A DNA stretch of 64,000 nucleotides from Mytilus trossulus (GCF_036588685.1 NC_086386.1:6046117-6110116), one strand, 5' to 3'. Numbered from the stretch's first letter, positions 23,967-35,250 are shown. Numbers and translations: made by a program. Notes: a model not told the origin generated them from the sequence alone.

Positions 23967-24286
23967 ATGATACAGACAGTATAATGGATGAAGATAAAGG
24001 AGAAGTTAATGATCAAAATAAAGAAAAAGGAAAAGATAATGATCAAAATAAAGAAAAAGGAAAAGATAATGATCAAAATAAAGAGAGAGGAAAAGATAAT
24101 GATCAAAATAAAGAGAGAGGAGAAAATAAAGATCAAACCAAAGTAAAAGAAAAAATAGAAAGGAAAAGGAAACAAAAGGCCGCAAAAATAGATGTGATTT
24201 GTTTGATCATTATGATTTTATCATATGGATTTGTATATACTTTCTTCGGCATTAACATTTTTGGTGGAAGAGAAAACGTTGCATAA
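23967..24286 (+). CDS. Nicotinic-like receptor, inferred last exon (charged loop and M4)
   Basis: The acceptor GTGTTTTAG (AG at 23965-23966) opens a phase-1 frame that ends with TAA at 24284-24286. The first part encodes a hydrophilic 10-residue repeat, GKDNDQNKEK/ERG, in about four copies from 30-bp DNA repeats, as expected for a variable M3-M4 cytoplasmic loop. A single membrane segment follows. Its start, AAKIDVICLIIM, lines up with the AACVVDRLCLM-type start of nicotinic M4 (small residues, Asp, then Cys-Leu). The end is ENVA. The phase matches both candidate donors of the exon 1 frame, 1.9 kb upstream. An alternative is an independent small membrane protein starting at the ATG at 23984. 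The paralogous exon at 17209 argues for the exon reading. Confidence 0.6.
24016..24135 (+). repeat. 30-bp in-frame tandem repeat, about four copies
   Basis: GGAAAAGATAATGATCAAAA and the following AAAGAAAAA recur every 30 bp and encode a charged decapeptide. The repeat is likely to vary in copy number. Confidence 0.85.
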
Positions 24287-24689
24287 GAGTGTTCTACATA
24301 TTTCAGATGTACAAGGATGAAGCCTATATTGTCGGTTTAACAAAGGTGTTTTTAAAGGCAAGTTCTGAGGATGTTTTCTTTTAATACTATTTTTTTTATT
24401 AAACCTGTTACACAACTTAGATAAGTTTTGTTGTTCTTACAAAGACAGGAAACCAAAATAAAAAATTCAAATGACTATTCAAATATTGATTTCTTCCATA
24501 ATGGAGATTTGTAATGCTATAAAAGCATCGTATGTTTCGATTTTGTTTCATTGTTTCTTTTAAATATCAGGAACAAGGAACGAGATAAAAGTATAACACA
24601 TTAAAAATTCTAGGTCCAAGATATACCGCCTTTTCCAACAAACATCTCTTCAAACAACTTTTATAAACTAAATAGAAAACATAACAGCA
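24287..24689. other. 3' flank of the receptor gene
   Basis: AT-rich sequence after the receptor stop codon. No further gene or repeat recognised; it may hold the 3'UTR. Confidence 0.3.
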
Positions 24690-24960
24690 AGGATCAGGAA
24701 GTTATGGAAGCGCATATGGTAAACCCCTTGTAAAGTTATTTTGTTGCAAATAAGTTATTATTAGTTATGATGTGTGTTACAAGATCAAGAATCAAATCAT
24801 CATGTGGAGTTAACTTGTCGGAATGATGAAGAAAAAAATGCATTGTAATGACGACTTGCTAGAATAAATGTAATGACAAAGTAATAAAAAGTCGACATTT
24901 TGAATTCCACTTGTTTACTGATTACGTTGAAAAATTGCTTATTTGAAGATGGCTTTTTTG
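24690..24960 (+). mobile_element. Half copy of the palindromic MITE
   Basis: Matches the right half of the 27592-28114 element: GCGCATATGGTA, CCCCTTGTAAAGTTATTTTG, AACTTGTCGGAATGATGAAG, and TGTAATGACAAAGTAATAA followed by GTCGACAT. The left half is absent. Confidence 0.7.
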
Positions 24961-25489
24961 GAAAAACATAGGTCTATTTTTAAATTGATGTCCATATCAG
25001 TTGTGTTTTTAATGTGCTTCGGATGTTCAAACAAATCCTTTGAGTTCAAGTTCAAAATAGATAAAGGTTGAGTTGTTGTCCACAGTTATTAAGTATGAAG
25101 AAGGGCAAGGGAACGGCAGACAAAATGAAAACAAATATTGAAAAAAATAAACAATCGGACTTATATAAAGAAGGGATATCCCCATACCACTTGGTCCGGC
25201 CGTTCATTCACCTTAGTTCTTAAATGGAAGCAGTATTATAATAAATTCGTGAAGGCTTTCACGGTATGCTCGGTAACGCCGGAATATTTTGCTGTCAGTG
25301 TAAAAGTGTAAGGTTGACTACAAAAAATATTTTTTCTGTAACACACAAAATTTAAAAGATAGTTGCCTGTAGATGCTTTATTTTCATCTAGAAGATTAAC
25401 TCTTGTAAGAGTTGTATAACAATTCCTGGAGGTTTGCAATTTTGTTAGGAGAAAACAGTTTAATTCGGTTATATTTACTGCAAAAAGAA

Positions 25490-25630
25490 ATAGAAAATAA
25501 AAATAAGAAGATGTGGTTTGATTGTCAATAAGACAACTCTCCATCCAATCACGTAGAAGTAAACAACTGTATGTCCCTGTTTGGTCTTCAACAATGAGCA
25601 AAACAGTTACCGCATAATGAGCTATGAAAG
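25490..25630 (-). repeat. Dispersed repeat fragment, reverse orientation
   Basis: Reverse complement of the distal part of the 12120-12475 repeat (ATTGTCAATAAGACAACTCT, TTCAACAATGAGCAAA, ACCGCATAATGAGCTAT). Short open frames here are incidental. Confidence 0.5.
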
Positions 25631-26114
25631 ATCATGAAATGAAAATTGTAAAAAAATCAGACGAGAAACCTAACGATCTAATAAAGGTAGGAGATGTGTT
25701 GTGATATTCAAAAAGAAAACTATCAACCAGAGTTTAAATGCAACGGATGTGAGCATTTATTATTGGCAGCCGTCCGGCCTTCAACAAATCGTAAAGGATG
25801 CTAGAAAATGCCACCCAATGGAAATTTGAAACAATTCAAACAAGATATATGATGGCTTATTTATTACAAAACAATTTACGAAAACAATAAATATGAAACA
25901 CACGAACCAGCGACAACTATCAAACATAGCTGGGACAGCCATGTAACAGAACAACAAAAACTATAAAAATCAGTTGCAGTTGTCTTCACTCAATAGATCG
26001 GTATTACTAGGCAATATAAATTCATCAAAACCTATGAGTAATATCGGGTGCTAATATCAGAATGAACATATCCAGCTCGATGTGAGTCACCAGTCGTGTT
26101 ATTCGTGAAAAAAA

Positions 26115-26605
26115 CAACTTGAAAGAAAAAAAGTAAAATCACAAATTACTGAATTCCGAAAAAAGTCAACCAGGAAAGCCACTAATCGAATGGCAAAATC
26201 AAAAGCTAAAACACAAAATTGTAAACGTATAGGGACACAGCAGTCAACATTGTGATTATATCTTAATAACTATAAAAACAAACAAATATGTAAACAAACA
26301 TTTACCATGACACAATAACACAATGACGGGATGTATTAGTACAGATTCACGTCATATGTTACAAAAAAACACCAAAAATCATATAGACAAAGCATATTAG
26401 CAAAAATGAAAGATAAGAGTACAAAAGTCACAATAGAATAATAACACAATGACGGGATGTACGAGTACAGAGACGCGTCAAACGTAACAAAGAAACACAA
26501 AAGTGTATATGGACAAAGAATACTAGCAAAAAGGTAAGACAAGAATATAAAAATCATTATAGAACAATAAGACAATGACGGGAGGTATAAGAACGGAGTC
26601 AAGTC
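26115..26605 (-). mobile_element. Composite repeat with three ~126-bp tandem units
   Basis: The CTGAATTCCGAAAAAAGTCA block and a CAGTCAACATTGTGATTATA block are followed by tandem units with TGACGGGATGT starting at 26324, 26450 and 26576. Same architecture as 14650-15460, in the opposite orientation. Confidence 0.65.
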
Positions 26606-27591
26606 AAACGATTATCACTAAACCAGACTAAAGAGTAAAAGTTATATTCATAGAGACAAAAACATGTAAATAATACTTATAAACGATTTATTAGGATGAT
26701 AAACAACGTGAGTACCCAGGATCTATACTGCAAGACCATCGTTTATTATTTGTGTAGTTGTTACGGAATATTCATCATCAAGGTCTTGATACCTTTCGAT
26801 GAACTTTTTTTTCAGAAAAAGGACGAGACGTTCTTTTACGCACCCCTACCCCTGAATTGTGTCGAGCCTGTGACAGTAATGTCCCGAAAATTAGACACAT
26901 CAAACCTATATTCTGTCTTTGGTTTTGGCTCCAGCATCTTCGTCGTTTACTGATCGTTAGCTTCTCGTTTGATTTTTTTTACAATTGTCGGTTCGGATCT
27001 TTCATAGCTTATTATACGATAAGGTTTTATTGTCTCATTGTGTAAGGTCATACAGTGATACACATTTGTTAACTTTGACGTGACTTTTTACAGAATTAAA
27101 CTGTTTTGACCATATAAATTTGTTAAACTCGATGAATTGTTATAAAACATGTTCAGGAGTTAATCTTTAAGATAAAAAAAAGCATCTACAAGACCTACAG
27201 AAAAACAGAGGCATGAACTTTTTATAATCCACATTTTACTTTAACACTGACAGCAACAATTTCAGTCGTGACAAAGGGTTCGTGGAATCCTTCACGAATC
27301 TACAAAACTACCGCTTCCATTTGAGAACTAAGCAAATTAAAGGACCGGGTCTAAGTGATGTTGGAATGTATGTCCCCATTATGTCCAAAAGATGAATAGT
27401 TTTCAGTACTTTTTCTTTGATTGATTTTTGTCTGCCGTTCCTCTTTTCATATTAAATAGCTCTGTACTACAACTCGAACTTATCATAATTATTTTGAACT
27501 TTAACTCTACGGATAGTGACACTTATCCGAAGCACGTTAAACACACGACATATAGAAAATAGAACTAAGTTTCTCAAAATGGTCATGTGGT
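26606..27591. other. Non-coding stretch
   Basis: No gene supported. Overlapping frames around 26696-27045 lack any domain, and their GTCGGTTCGGATCTTTCAT-type sequence looks like old repeat material. Confidence 0.3.
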
Positions 27592-28114
27592 TTTACCTTA
27601 TCATCAAATAAACAAGTTGTCTAATTAATCAATTAACAAGTCGACTTTTCATTACTATGTCATTACAATTATATTAACAAGTTAACATTGTTATGCATTT
27701 TTTTCTACATAATTCCGACAAGTCTACTTCAACAAGATGATTTAATTCTAGCTTATAACACATAACCTAACTTAAAATTCCGACTTGATTGCAATAAAAA
27801 AAGCTTTACTAGGGGTGTACCATATGCCCTTCCATGTATACTATCGAAGCGCATATGTGTGGAGGCGCATATGGTACACCCCTTGTAAAGTTATTTTGTT
27901 GCTCATAAGTCGGAATTATAAGTTATGTTGTGTGTTATAAGCTGGAATCGTATAATCATGTGGAGTCAACTTGTCGGAATGATGAAGAAATAATTGCATT
28001 ACAATGTCGACTTTCTAATATAAATGTAATGACATAGTAATAAGAAGTCGACATGATAAATTCAACTTGTTAATGGATTAAGTCGACAACTTGTTTACTT
28101 GATGATGAGGTAAA
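27592..28114. mobile_element. ~520-bp palindromic MITE
   Basis: Two inverted arms of about 230 bp meet near 27840. The left end (TTTACCTTATCATCAAATAA then ACAAGTTGTC) mirrors the right end (GACAACTTGTTTACTTGATG then ATGAGGTAAA). Matching inner blocks include AATTCCGACAAGT / ACTTGTCGGAAT and GGGGTGTACCATATG / CATATGGTACACCCC. No transposase is present. It sits about 130 bp past the stop of GPCR gene 1, so it may supply part of its 3'UTR or terminator region. A half copy lies at 24690. Confidence 0.8.
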
Positions 28115-28242
28115 GGTGTAGTTATCATCAGAGTTTGAGAGTTAGCGATTCAAGTGGACTTGTTTTCTGATGTTTTGTCACATTGTATTGTGTCGTGTAT
28201 TGATTATTGGTAATTTTTGATATTGGTAATATTATTGAAACT

Positions 28243-29520
28243 TTATTTTGAAAATTTTGTAGAACATTTACATTTGCCAAAAAGCGCTTTAAGTGCTGTA
28301 GAAAATTCTGCATCCATAAATGCATAAATTATAGGATTGACAATACTGTTAATAATGTACGTATGATAGAGCCACAACACAGTGGCAGCTACTGTTTCAG
28401 ACAGCCTTTCCCAAAAATCTGGTAATATGCCTTCTAACAAAACCACCATTCCGACCGGCATATAACACACTATTGACACGGCAGTTATTAGAATGAACAT
28501 GAAAGTAAACTTGTTTTTGAAACGTCTTCTTTTCTTTGAGCGGTTAGTTTTTTTCAAACGTTTAGGCTGAATGGAATTTCCGCTTTTAGCGGCGGAAGAT
28601 GAGCATTCGGGTACTGTGGTTTCTGTGTAAACGTCAGATGACTGAGTTGATTCAACGTTTGAATCATTCTTGCTTTCGGAATTAACTGTTAGTTTGGAAT
28701 AGGAACCGTTAGGATTTTTCAGTTCTTGTGTTTTACTTTGAATATTGGTGGCAATGGTCTCGTTTGTTAATTTGTCCCCTGTACTGGTCTCCTTTGATAT
28801 ATTTGTTTGCTTAAATTTCTGCGCGTTGAAATGTTTAAAAATAACCCATCCTACTCTTCCGTACAGAAAAACAAGTGCAAGAACAGTAAACAACATGAGA
28901 GTTATAAAAAATATTGAATACACTAATCCAGATTGGTAGAAGCCATGTTTTAGTCTTCCACATCGGTATCCAATCAATCGACCCTCACTAAAGTGTTCAT
29001 TTACGCCATAGTTCACTGCAAACGGTACGGAGCAAGCAACTGACAAACATACGGATACGGTTACCATTATTTTGCGAGTATTCAAATTAAGTCTGTGACG
29101 TCTACATATTATCAAATACCGTTGTATCGCAATAGAAAGTAAAAGGAATAAAGAAATACCTGCTGTTAAAGCAATGGTGTAAAATACTATTTTACATAGA
29201 ATATTGTTGGTGAAGGTTGTTTGCATCACATCTAACATTATACAGTTTACGGAACCCACCACCGATGTTAGCATATCCGACACAGCTAAGAATGGAATGA
29301 AATATCTCTCTTCTTTCCCCTTCATTTGAAATCTGTACACAGCTAGAACAATCATGTTTCCGATCACACCAATAACAAGATATAAAGAAAGAACCACAAC
29401 GTTGGCTATCAAGTGCTTTGCCATAGCTTGTGTTCGGTATTCTTCTGATTTGTTCGTGAAATTTAAATCCATCGTATGCAAATTCACCAGTTCACTTGTA
29501 CTGTTCATCTTCAACAACAA
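28243..29520 (-). CDS. Rhodopsin-like (class A) GPCR, paralog 1
   Basis: A 425-residue seven-helix receptor in one coding exon. N-glycosylation sites are N6, N20 and N23. TM1 is about 39-62 with GN (54-55); TM2 73-96 with LAVSD (Asp82); TM3 109-138 starting at Cys109, with QRY (133-135) in place of DRY; TM4 150-170; extracellular Cys187; TM5 197-228; a long third intracellular loop of about 108 residues ending in a basic KKRRRFKNK run; TM6 337-363 with CYMP instead of CWxP; TM7 381-403 with NPIIY (395-399). A KCKC tail could be palmitoylated. It is closely related throughout to the receptor at 53696-54964. The ligand is unknown; the long loop and motifs suit an amine- or peptide-type receptor, but I cannot name it. 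A splice acceptor (AAATATTTCAG, exon start 29544) precedes the ATG, with an inferred 5'UTR exon near 34219-34260. A second in-frame ATG at codon 5 matches the paralog's start better. Confidence 0.93.
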   Translation of the reverse strand: MLLKMNSTSELVNLHTMDLNFTNKSEEYRTQAMAKHLIANVVVLSLYLVIGVIGNMIVLAVYRFQMKGKEERYFIPFLAVSDMLTSVVGSVNCIMLDVMQTTFTNNILCKIVFYTIALTAGISLFLLLSIAIQRYLIICRRHRLNLNTRKIMVTVSVCLSVACSVPFAVNYGVNEHFSEGRLIGYRCGRLKHGFYQSGLVYSIFFITLMLFTVLALVFLYGRVGWVIFKHFNAQKFKQTNISKETSTGDKLTNETIATNIQSKTQELKNPNGSYSKLTVNSESKNDSNVESTQSSDVYTETTVPECSSSAAKSGNSIQPKRLKKTNRSKKRRRFKNKFTFMFILITAVSIVCYMPVGMVVLLEGILPDFWERLSETVAATVLWLYHTYIINSIVNPIIYAFMDAEFSTALKALFGKCKCSTKFSK

Positions 29521-29543
29521 TCATTCCCCGAAAAACGCAACAA

Positions 29544-29555
29544 TCTGAAATATTT
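29544..29555 (-). promoter_or_regulatory. Splice acceptor before GPCR 1 ATG
   Basis: On the minus strand AAATATTTCAG precedes ATTGTTGCG, 24 bp before the start codon. The same arrangement (pyrimidine-rich tract, CAG, ATT) occurs at 54988 and 57021 before the two paralogs. Confidence 0.65.
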
Positions 29556-29639
29556 TAAATTTATTGAATTAGAACCAGATGTAAAATAAATGTCATGATA
29601 ATATATATTTGTAAATCAATAAATTAGTTTGTAAAAATT

Positions 29640-30066
29640 TACGGTAAAAGAGGGACGAAAGATACCAGAGGGACAGTCAAAATCATAAATCGAAAATAAA
29701 CTGACAACGCCATGGCTAAAAATGAAAAGGACAAACAGACAAACAATAGTACACATGAAACAACACAGAAAACTAAAGAATAAGCAACACAAACCCCACC
29801 AAAAACAAGGGGTGATCTCAGGTGCTTCAGAAGGGTAAGCAAATCCTGCTCCACATATAGCACCCTTCATGTTGCTTATGAGATAACAAATCCGGTAAAT
29901 TGTCTTATTCGGTAGGTCACATTTATGAAATGGAAGGCGATTGTAGTTACGACGTAAGGACCATATCCGATATCCTTTGTGAAACGGTAATTCCATAACG
30001 GTCAACCAACTCGTGATCTCGTGATGGCGTCCGTAAAATTTACGAAGAGATGATTTCAACTTCAAC
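29640..30066. repeat. Dispersed repeat (GATACCAGAGGGACAGTC family), fullest copy
   Basis: Begins GACGAAAGATACCAGAGGGA and runs through ACAAACAATAGTACACATGA, ATCTCAGGTGCTTCAG, AATTCCATAACGGTCAACCA and ACTCGTGAT to a TTCAAC end. It lies in the inferred intron of GPCR gene 1. Minus-strand open frames of up to 150 codons across it are not conserved as protein. Confidence 0.7.
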
Positions 30067-30180
30067 ACTTGGAACTCTTGATTTATCTTTTAACTTTTAA
30101 CTTATTTTAAAACAAGTTACGATTTTTTATAGTTCTCACAGTTCGTTTGCTTTCTTCCAAATGATAAGGGGTGTACTACA

Positions 30181-30320
30181 TGTGGTCGAGTGGTCTAAGT
30201 AACGCAAGTACTGTATAACTATCCTTTTAACACTGTTTCTTAGTTCAAACCACTTACATGGTAGTTATGCTAGACTCGTCTCTGAAGGGCAACTCAATTT
30301 CTTGCTACACGAAAACTAAC
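30181..30320 (+). repeat. tRNA-derived (Leu/Ser-like) SINE head
   Basis: TGGTCGAGTGGTCTAAG is a good A-box region and AGTTCAAACC a B-box-like element about 50 bp later, as in a tRNA-Leu or tRNA-Ser. The arms do not fold into a sound acceptor stem, so a SINE or tRNA relic is more likely than a working tRNA. Confidence 0.4.
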
Positions 30321-30639
30321 AAAGAGTTCAGTAAAAATTGTTTTTAACTATCTAAATTGACAAGGATTGTAAGTTTTCTTGCCGAGTCGACAAAAAATAA
30401 ATGAATGTTGAAAATAAAAAGGTTGAGTTGGAACTGTAACAGTGGTTAGGTTATGCCTGTGCATTTTATCCGGATGAATAAAATACCTGGTGATTGTTAT
30501 CCACCAACAAAGATTCACTAGTTTTTTTTTTATCCGGGTCCAGTTTTAAAATATTCACCAGACATTATAAGGTTAAAAAAAACATTTTTGAAGGAAAAAT
30601 ATATATGAAATTGGGCTTATTGATATTTTATGATGTATT

Positions 30640-30775
30640 TGAAACTTGCATAAACGCCTCCAGGTGCCAGAATTTCTCGCTACATTGAAGACCTGTTAGT
30701 GGCCTTCTGCTGTTGTTTTTTCTATGGTCGGGTTGGTGTCTCTGTGACACATGCCCAATTTCCATTCTCAATTTT
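30640..30775 (+). repeat. Retroelement 3' tail copy
   Basis: CGCCTCCAGGTGCCAGAATT, TTGAAGACCTGTTAGTGGCC, TTCTGCTGTTG, ATGGTCGGGTTG and CCATTCTCAATTTTAT match 50270-50400, which lies downstream of a reverse-transcriptase relic. Confidence 0.7.
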
Positions 30776-32184
30776 ATAGTTGATTTATGTTATAAATGGA
30801 GAGTGTCCGTCCAAGGAATGTTCACACTATTGTTTTTGAACCATGAATGATTACACTAGTGATTTTGTACCGGAATAATTGCACTAGTTATTTTATACAA
30901 TGATCGACTATAGTGCTTTAGATCCATACATTGATGAAGTGTTCATTTTGATTACACGACATCACAATGATAATTCTTATTAACATTCTTTTTATGTAAA
31001 TCTATAAAATCGGCATATACTTTTAAATTGTCACTTATTGTAATATTTATATATACTGGATTGCAGAAGTTTTTCTGTTTATTCGCGGATCAACTTGGAG
31101 ATTAAATCACATCTTCTATGTCAAAACATCTATTAGAATTTAAACTTTCTGTAAGAACAAATCTGCTGTTTGGTTTACATCAAGTGTTATGTCTCGATCA
31201 TTGTTGTAAGTATTTCAAGTTATAGAAATATCCTCCTTACCATCATCAATCATGATTATTCGTTAGATTGACTCAGATAAATTCAAATGGTTTCTTCGAA
31301 ATCAAATTTTAGCCTTTTTATTTATGGAAACAATAAAGCGGTCTAATGTAAACAATAACAACGATATCAAGATCAACGCTTTCACACTATTTACATCCAA
31401 TATTCTCTAGGGAAAACAGTTACCCGGAATAAAAACAGGGCGGAATGAAAGTACGCATACATCACTATTAAGTTTTTTTTCCTTCAAAATAATGATACGC
31501 GCGCGTATGGTTTTTTTCGGATTGTATTTGAAAATCGTTTGTTTGTCCAAATAAGACAGATGTTAGAAAGTGAGTTTTTGAAGCCGCATAATGACGATTT
31601 TTATGGAAGTGTCCTTATAATACACAAGCACAGAGATGGCTAACGAAAATTTCTAGTGCCTCCAGAAGACTTTAGTTTGCTGAAAATATTTGTTTCACAA
31701 AGCTTCTCTCTGACTTATTTAGTTTCAGCCATTAAAAATTCTACTAAAAGGTAGTCACCGTTCAAGGTCAAACGCTATCAAGGAGTAATTTGACGGTTTC
31801 GTCTATTTGACTCTTTTGTAGATCTTGACCGACATTTTTTTTCTTTTCTACAGAAAATGTATGAAAAGTCTATGAAGGATACAACTAAACACATTTTAAT
31901 TTCAATCTTAATAATGTGAAAGAACGTGTTATAAGACTTCATGTGAAACAAAAACTAAATCAAGAAATCAAGAAATCTATCTGCCTATGACACGAAAATT
32001 GGGACTTTAAAAAATTAACAGTTGATATTTTACAATTGTTCATTTTTAATATATCAAATCGATTGAGACTAATACTTTTTACTTATGTTGGCTTTTTTAG
32101 TATATTATGCATGTACTTTTATTTGTATGTGCAGTTTGTGAAATGTACTAATAATTTGTTATTTGATTTTATAAATCAATAAAA
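30776..32184. other. AT-rich stretch
   Basis: No gene, RNA or clear repeat was recognised. It lies within the inferred intron of GPCR gene 1. Confidence 0.3.
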
Positions 32185-32389
32185 TTGAGAACGGAAATTG
32201 GGAATGTGTCAGAGACAACACTGGCCCGACCATAGAGCAGACAACAGCCGAAGGCCACCAATGGGTCTGTAATGCAGCGAGAAACTGCCCGACCCGGAGA
32301 AGTCCTTCAGCTTGCCCCTAAGGTCGGTTAAGAGCTCTACAGAGCTCATGTTTACCTTGTTGGATTATCATGCCCGACTATAGATAAAA

Positions 32390-32424
<35 letters not shown>

Positions 32425-32426
32425 TG
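32185..32426 (-). repeat. Retroelement 3' tail copy ending in (ACTT)n
   Basis: Reverse complement of the 30640-30775 tail (ATTGAGAACGGAAATTGGGA, CCCGACCATAGAGCAGACAA). It is followed by GAGCTCTACAGAGCTCATGTT and an ACTT microsatellite at 32391-32424. A similar GCTCATGTTTTG plus ACTT arrangement occurs at 55220-55299. Confidence 0.65.
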
Positions 32427-33074
32427 AGACTGGTCTTCTTTTTAATCTATTTATAAGTATTTGTCAGTTTTAAGTGATTTTCACGTAATTCTTAAGTCAC
32501 AAGTATTTTTAGTATGTATAACTTCCTAAGCCAATTGATGTATTGTACTTATTAACAATGATTTAATAAATTTAAGATAAAACCCCGGAATAACATATTA
32601 ACAAAGGTTAAGTTTAATGAGATAGTGTAGCATTAATTAACGAAAAATTCTTCCCAGTGTATATGCATTTTGAAAGTAAATAAATAGAATTTATTCAATA
32701 TGTCCGCGTGCTTAGTGTTAACTTATTTAGGTTTCATAGTTCGTCTATCAAAAAAAAATGTCTTTATGTAAAATGTATATTGTATTCAACTTTATAAACA
32801 TATTCACCTCACATATTTTCGTAGAGGCAAGATTAAACGAAAACACTTGAAGTAAAGTTCAGAGTGTCATTTTAATATTTTTTATATAAATAATTAATAA
32901 AGCAACATAATTATTTGCTTTATTCAACTATTGCTAACCTCGTCGAAATGTCTACAAAGAAGTCGGTCTGAATAAATAGAGAACAATATACAAATTAGGA
33001 GAAGTGAGTTCCTTTTAAAATTGTTATACGATGATAACTGATGTACCAATATTTTGACTATTTTATATATTGTG

Positions 33075-33330
33075 TCTGTTTATATAACGCATCAATGTAA
33101 ATATAACGGAATTTGATGAGACTGTCATTAGAGTGAGAGGGTTAGCGCTATAGAACCAGGTTTAATCCACTTTTTTCTACATTTGAAAATGCCGGTACCA
33201 AGTCAGGAATATGACAGTTCTTGTGCATTCGTTTTTGATGCTTTTTGTTATTTGATTTTGCCATGTGATTATGGACTTTCTGAATTGATTTTCCTCTAAG
33301 TTCAGTATTTTTGTGATTTTACTTTTTGTC
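33075..33330 (+). repeat. Composite repeat fragment
   Basis: Carries AACGGAATTTGATGAGACTG, AGGTTTAATCCAC, AAGTCAGGAATATGACAGTT and AAGTTCAGTATTTTTGTG in the same order as 15220-15440, without the tandem part. Confidence 0.65.
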
Positions 33331-34212
33331 AATGAGACCTCACTTTGCAAGAGACCAAATGACAAAGAAATTGATATAACTGAAATCATTGTACGGCAAG
33401 TCGACCAATGTTCCATTTCCAATACTACTCGTATGTTGAATTTCAACTTGATACGACATGTAATAACGTCATTGACATTGGATTGTGATCTGTGTGACTA
33501 GGACGTGGAGGGATCATTGTTTACATTTTACCCATCATGCTTATCTGGCACATATAATGCAAAGCTAATAAAACAGTTGTTCATTTCCTGTTCAACATGT
33601 AGAATGTCTCTTTATTAATCGTGTTTCCTTTTATGCAATGACATTATTAATTTGTTTTCATCTTGTGAGTTGAAATGTTCCTATTGATAGCCTTTGTAAC
33701 TCTTCTTTAACTTATACTAGCCATGCAGTTTATGTGGCAAATAAGCTATGCGGCTACCTTTAAATCTTGAGAGTATTCAAAACCCTGTAAATCAATTTAT
33801 ATAAGGTTTTGTATATTATATAAACGTGTAAAAAGTGTAACGAAAAATATATAAAAAGGAAACAAAAAATGTACATGTGATTATAAATATTTCGGATAAC
33901 ATATATCCTTCATCAGTATATGATTATGATGAAAAAGGCATTATAATTCTGAATTATAGATTATTAATTATCTAAACTTAAGAGCTTTTTTCGTGTGCAT
34001 ATTTGTTTTTTCTTCTTGATTCCAATCAGTTCAACCCTTGACTTTTTGAACAACAGATATAAAAGATGCTGTTTTGATAAAAAAAAAAAATTGTTGACAT
34101 GTCTAAAAAAGTGCAATTATCAGTTGCGTTCTAAAAATATATGCCAATGCGATTCTTCCTACATAGTAAAAAGGCAATATTCTTTTATACTAGTATACAA
34201 ATTAATAAAATT
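33331..34212. other. AT-rich stretch
   Basis: No gene recognised. It lies within the inferred first intron of GPCR gene 1. Confidence 0.3.
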
Positions 34213-34370
34213 GCTTACCTAAACTTTTGTATATTATAATTCCATTATGAAACTCGAATAGATGTAAGTGTTTATATTTGTTTACTTAATATATATACTG
34301 TATAAGACACACCGGATACATATACAACTTAGTTTGATGTGACAAGTATCTCTTTATGTAGGAGCGGTTA
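34213..34370 (-). promoter_or_regulatory. Inferred promoter and 5'UTR exon of GPCR gene 1
   Basis: Aligns block by block with 55673-55810 and with the broken copy at 57446-57830. On the minus strand it shows ACATAAAGAGA, ATACTTGTCACATCAAA, ATCCGG, a TATATATAT box (about 34289-34298), then about 70 bp to a donor TTTAG|GTAAGC (exon end 34219). With the acceptor at 29544 this gives a short non-coding first exon and a 4.7-kb intron. The block's link to this gene is inferred from its shared presence upstream of all three paralogs. Confidence 0.6.
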
Positions 34371-34648
34371 TCGGAAATCTAAACTTACGCATGACTAACC
34401 ATTGGAAAACTGGAGATTGAAACTAAAAGGGGAATATTTATAAAATAAAAATGCGTAATAATTGTATGAAAAAGGACAAGAATTAGTTTAGTTTATGTCA
34501 TACTTACAATTAGCTTGCGGAACAGACGTTTCAACTGAAAGTATACGAGCGTCTGAAGCTATCCTTCATAACAGAGTATACTTGCCCGTAAAACCCATAA
34601 ATTTGTCGAAAGAGTACATGGTTATTCATTACTACACCAATTCTTCTA

Positions 34649-34775
34649 GGCTTCCTCATAGCCTCCTTATAGGCTTCCTCATAGCCTCCTTATAGGCTTC
34701 CTCGTTGCCTCATTATTATGCTTCCTTATAGCCTCATAGACATGATAGCCTCCTCTAGGTATGATAGCCTCACGC
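34649..34775 (+). repeat. Minisatellite with TTCCTCATAGCCTCC units
   Basis: Repeats of about 23-24 bp (GGCTTCCTCATAGCCTCCTT, ATA), degenerating to the right. Open frames through it are incidental. Confidence 0.8.
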
Positions 34776-34984
34776 ATAATCTTTTTTAACCATCGTTCCA
34801 ATTGGATTGGTGTGATGTCAAGCCAGAGGTCTATACTTTGCTACTTTTCTGTGTGCACTTAGCTAACCTCTTGATTTATTCATGAAGCACAATATAAAAT
34901 AATTTAGCTGAGTAGACTCCCCAAGGGCTACGAAAGCCGAGAAGGCTAAACTTCCTTTCAGAATTCAGAGTTCGGAAATCATTG

Positions 34985-35250
34985 TTATCCTCCATTTATG
35001 GGCATTATGCTTTCTGGTTTGTGCATCCGTTCGTCCGTCTGTCCCGCTTCAAGTTTTTATATTTGGGTCTAGGTAGTTTTTAATGAAGTTGATGTCAAAT
35101 CAACTTGAAACCATAGTACACATGTTTCCTATGATATGATCTTTTTAATGCTAATGCAAATTACAGATTTCCCCCCATTTTCACGGTTCAATGAACATGG
35201 AAAATGATAGTGCGGATGTGGCATCCGTGTAGTATAGACACATTTTTGTT
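34985..35250 (+). repeat. Dispersed repeat with TCCGTTCGTCCGTCTGTCCC head
   Basis: Head GGCATTATGCTTTCTGG and the CCGTTCGTCCGTC run are followed by TCTAGGTAGTTTTTAATGAA, ATGTTTCCTATGATATGATC and CCATTTTCACGGTTCAATGA. The inverse complement of the same order occurs at 39095-39345. Confidence 0.75.

Noticed and set aside
23963..24175. Hydrophobic minus-strand frame of Phe/Ile-rich repeats
   Set aside because: Antisense shadow of the charged decapeptide repeat.
29616..30068. 150-codon minus-strand frame
   Set aside because: Falls across a dispersed repeat; other copies of the repeat do not keep the frame.
30181..30260. Functional tRNA gene
   Set aside because: A and B boxes are present, but no complementary acceptor stem or convincing anticodon arm could be drawn.
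34495..34695. 66-codon frame as a gene
   Set aside because: Its 3' half is the 23-bp minisatellite and no domain is visible.
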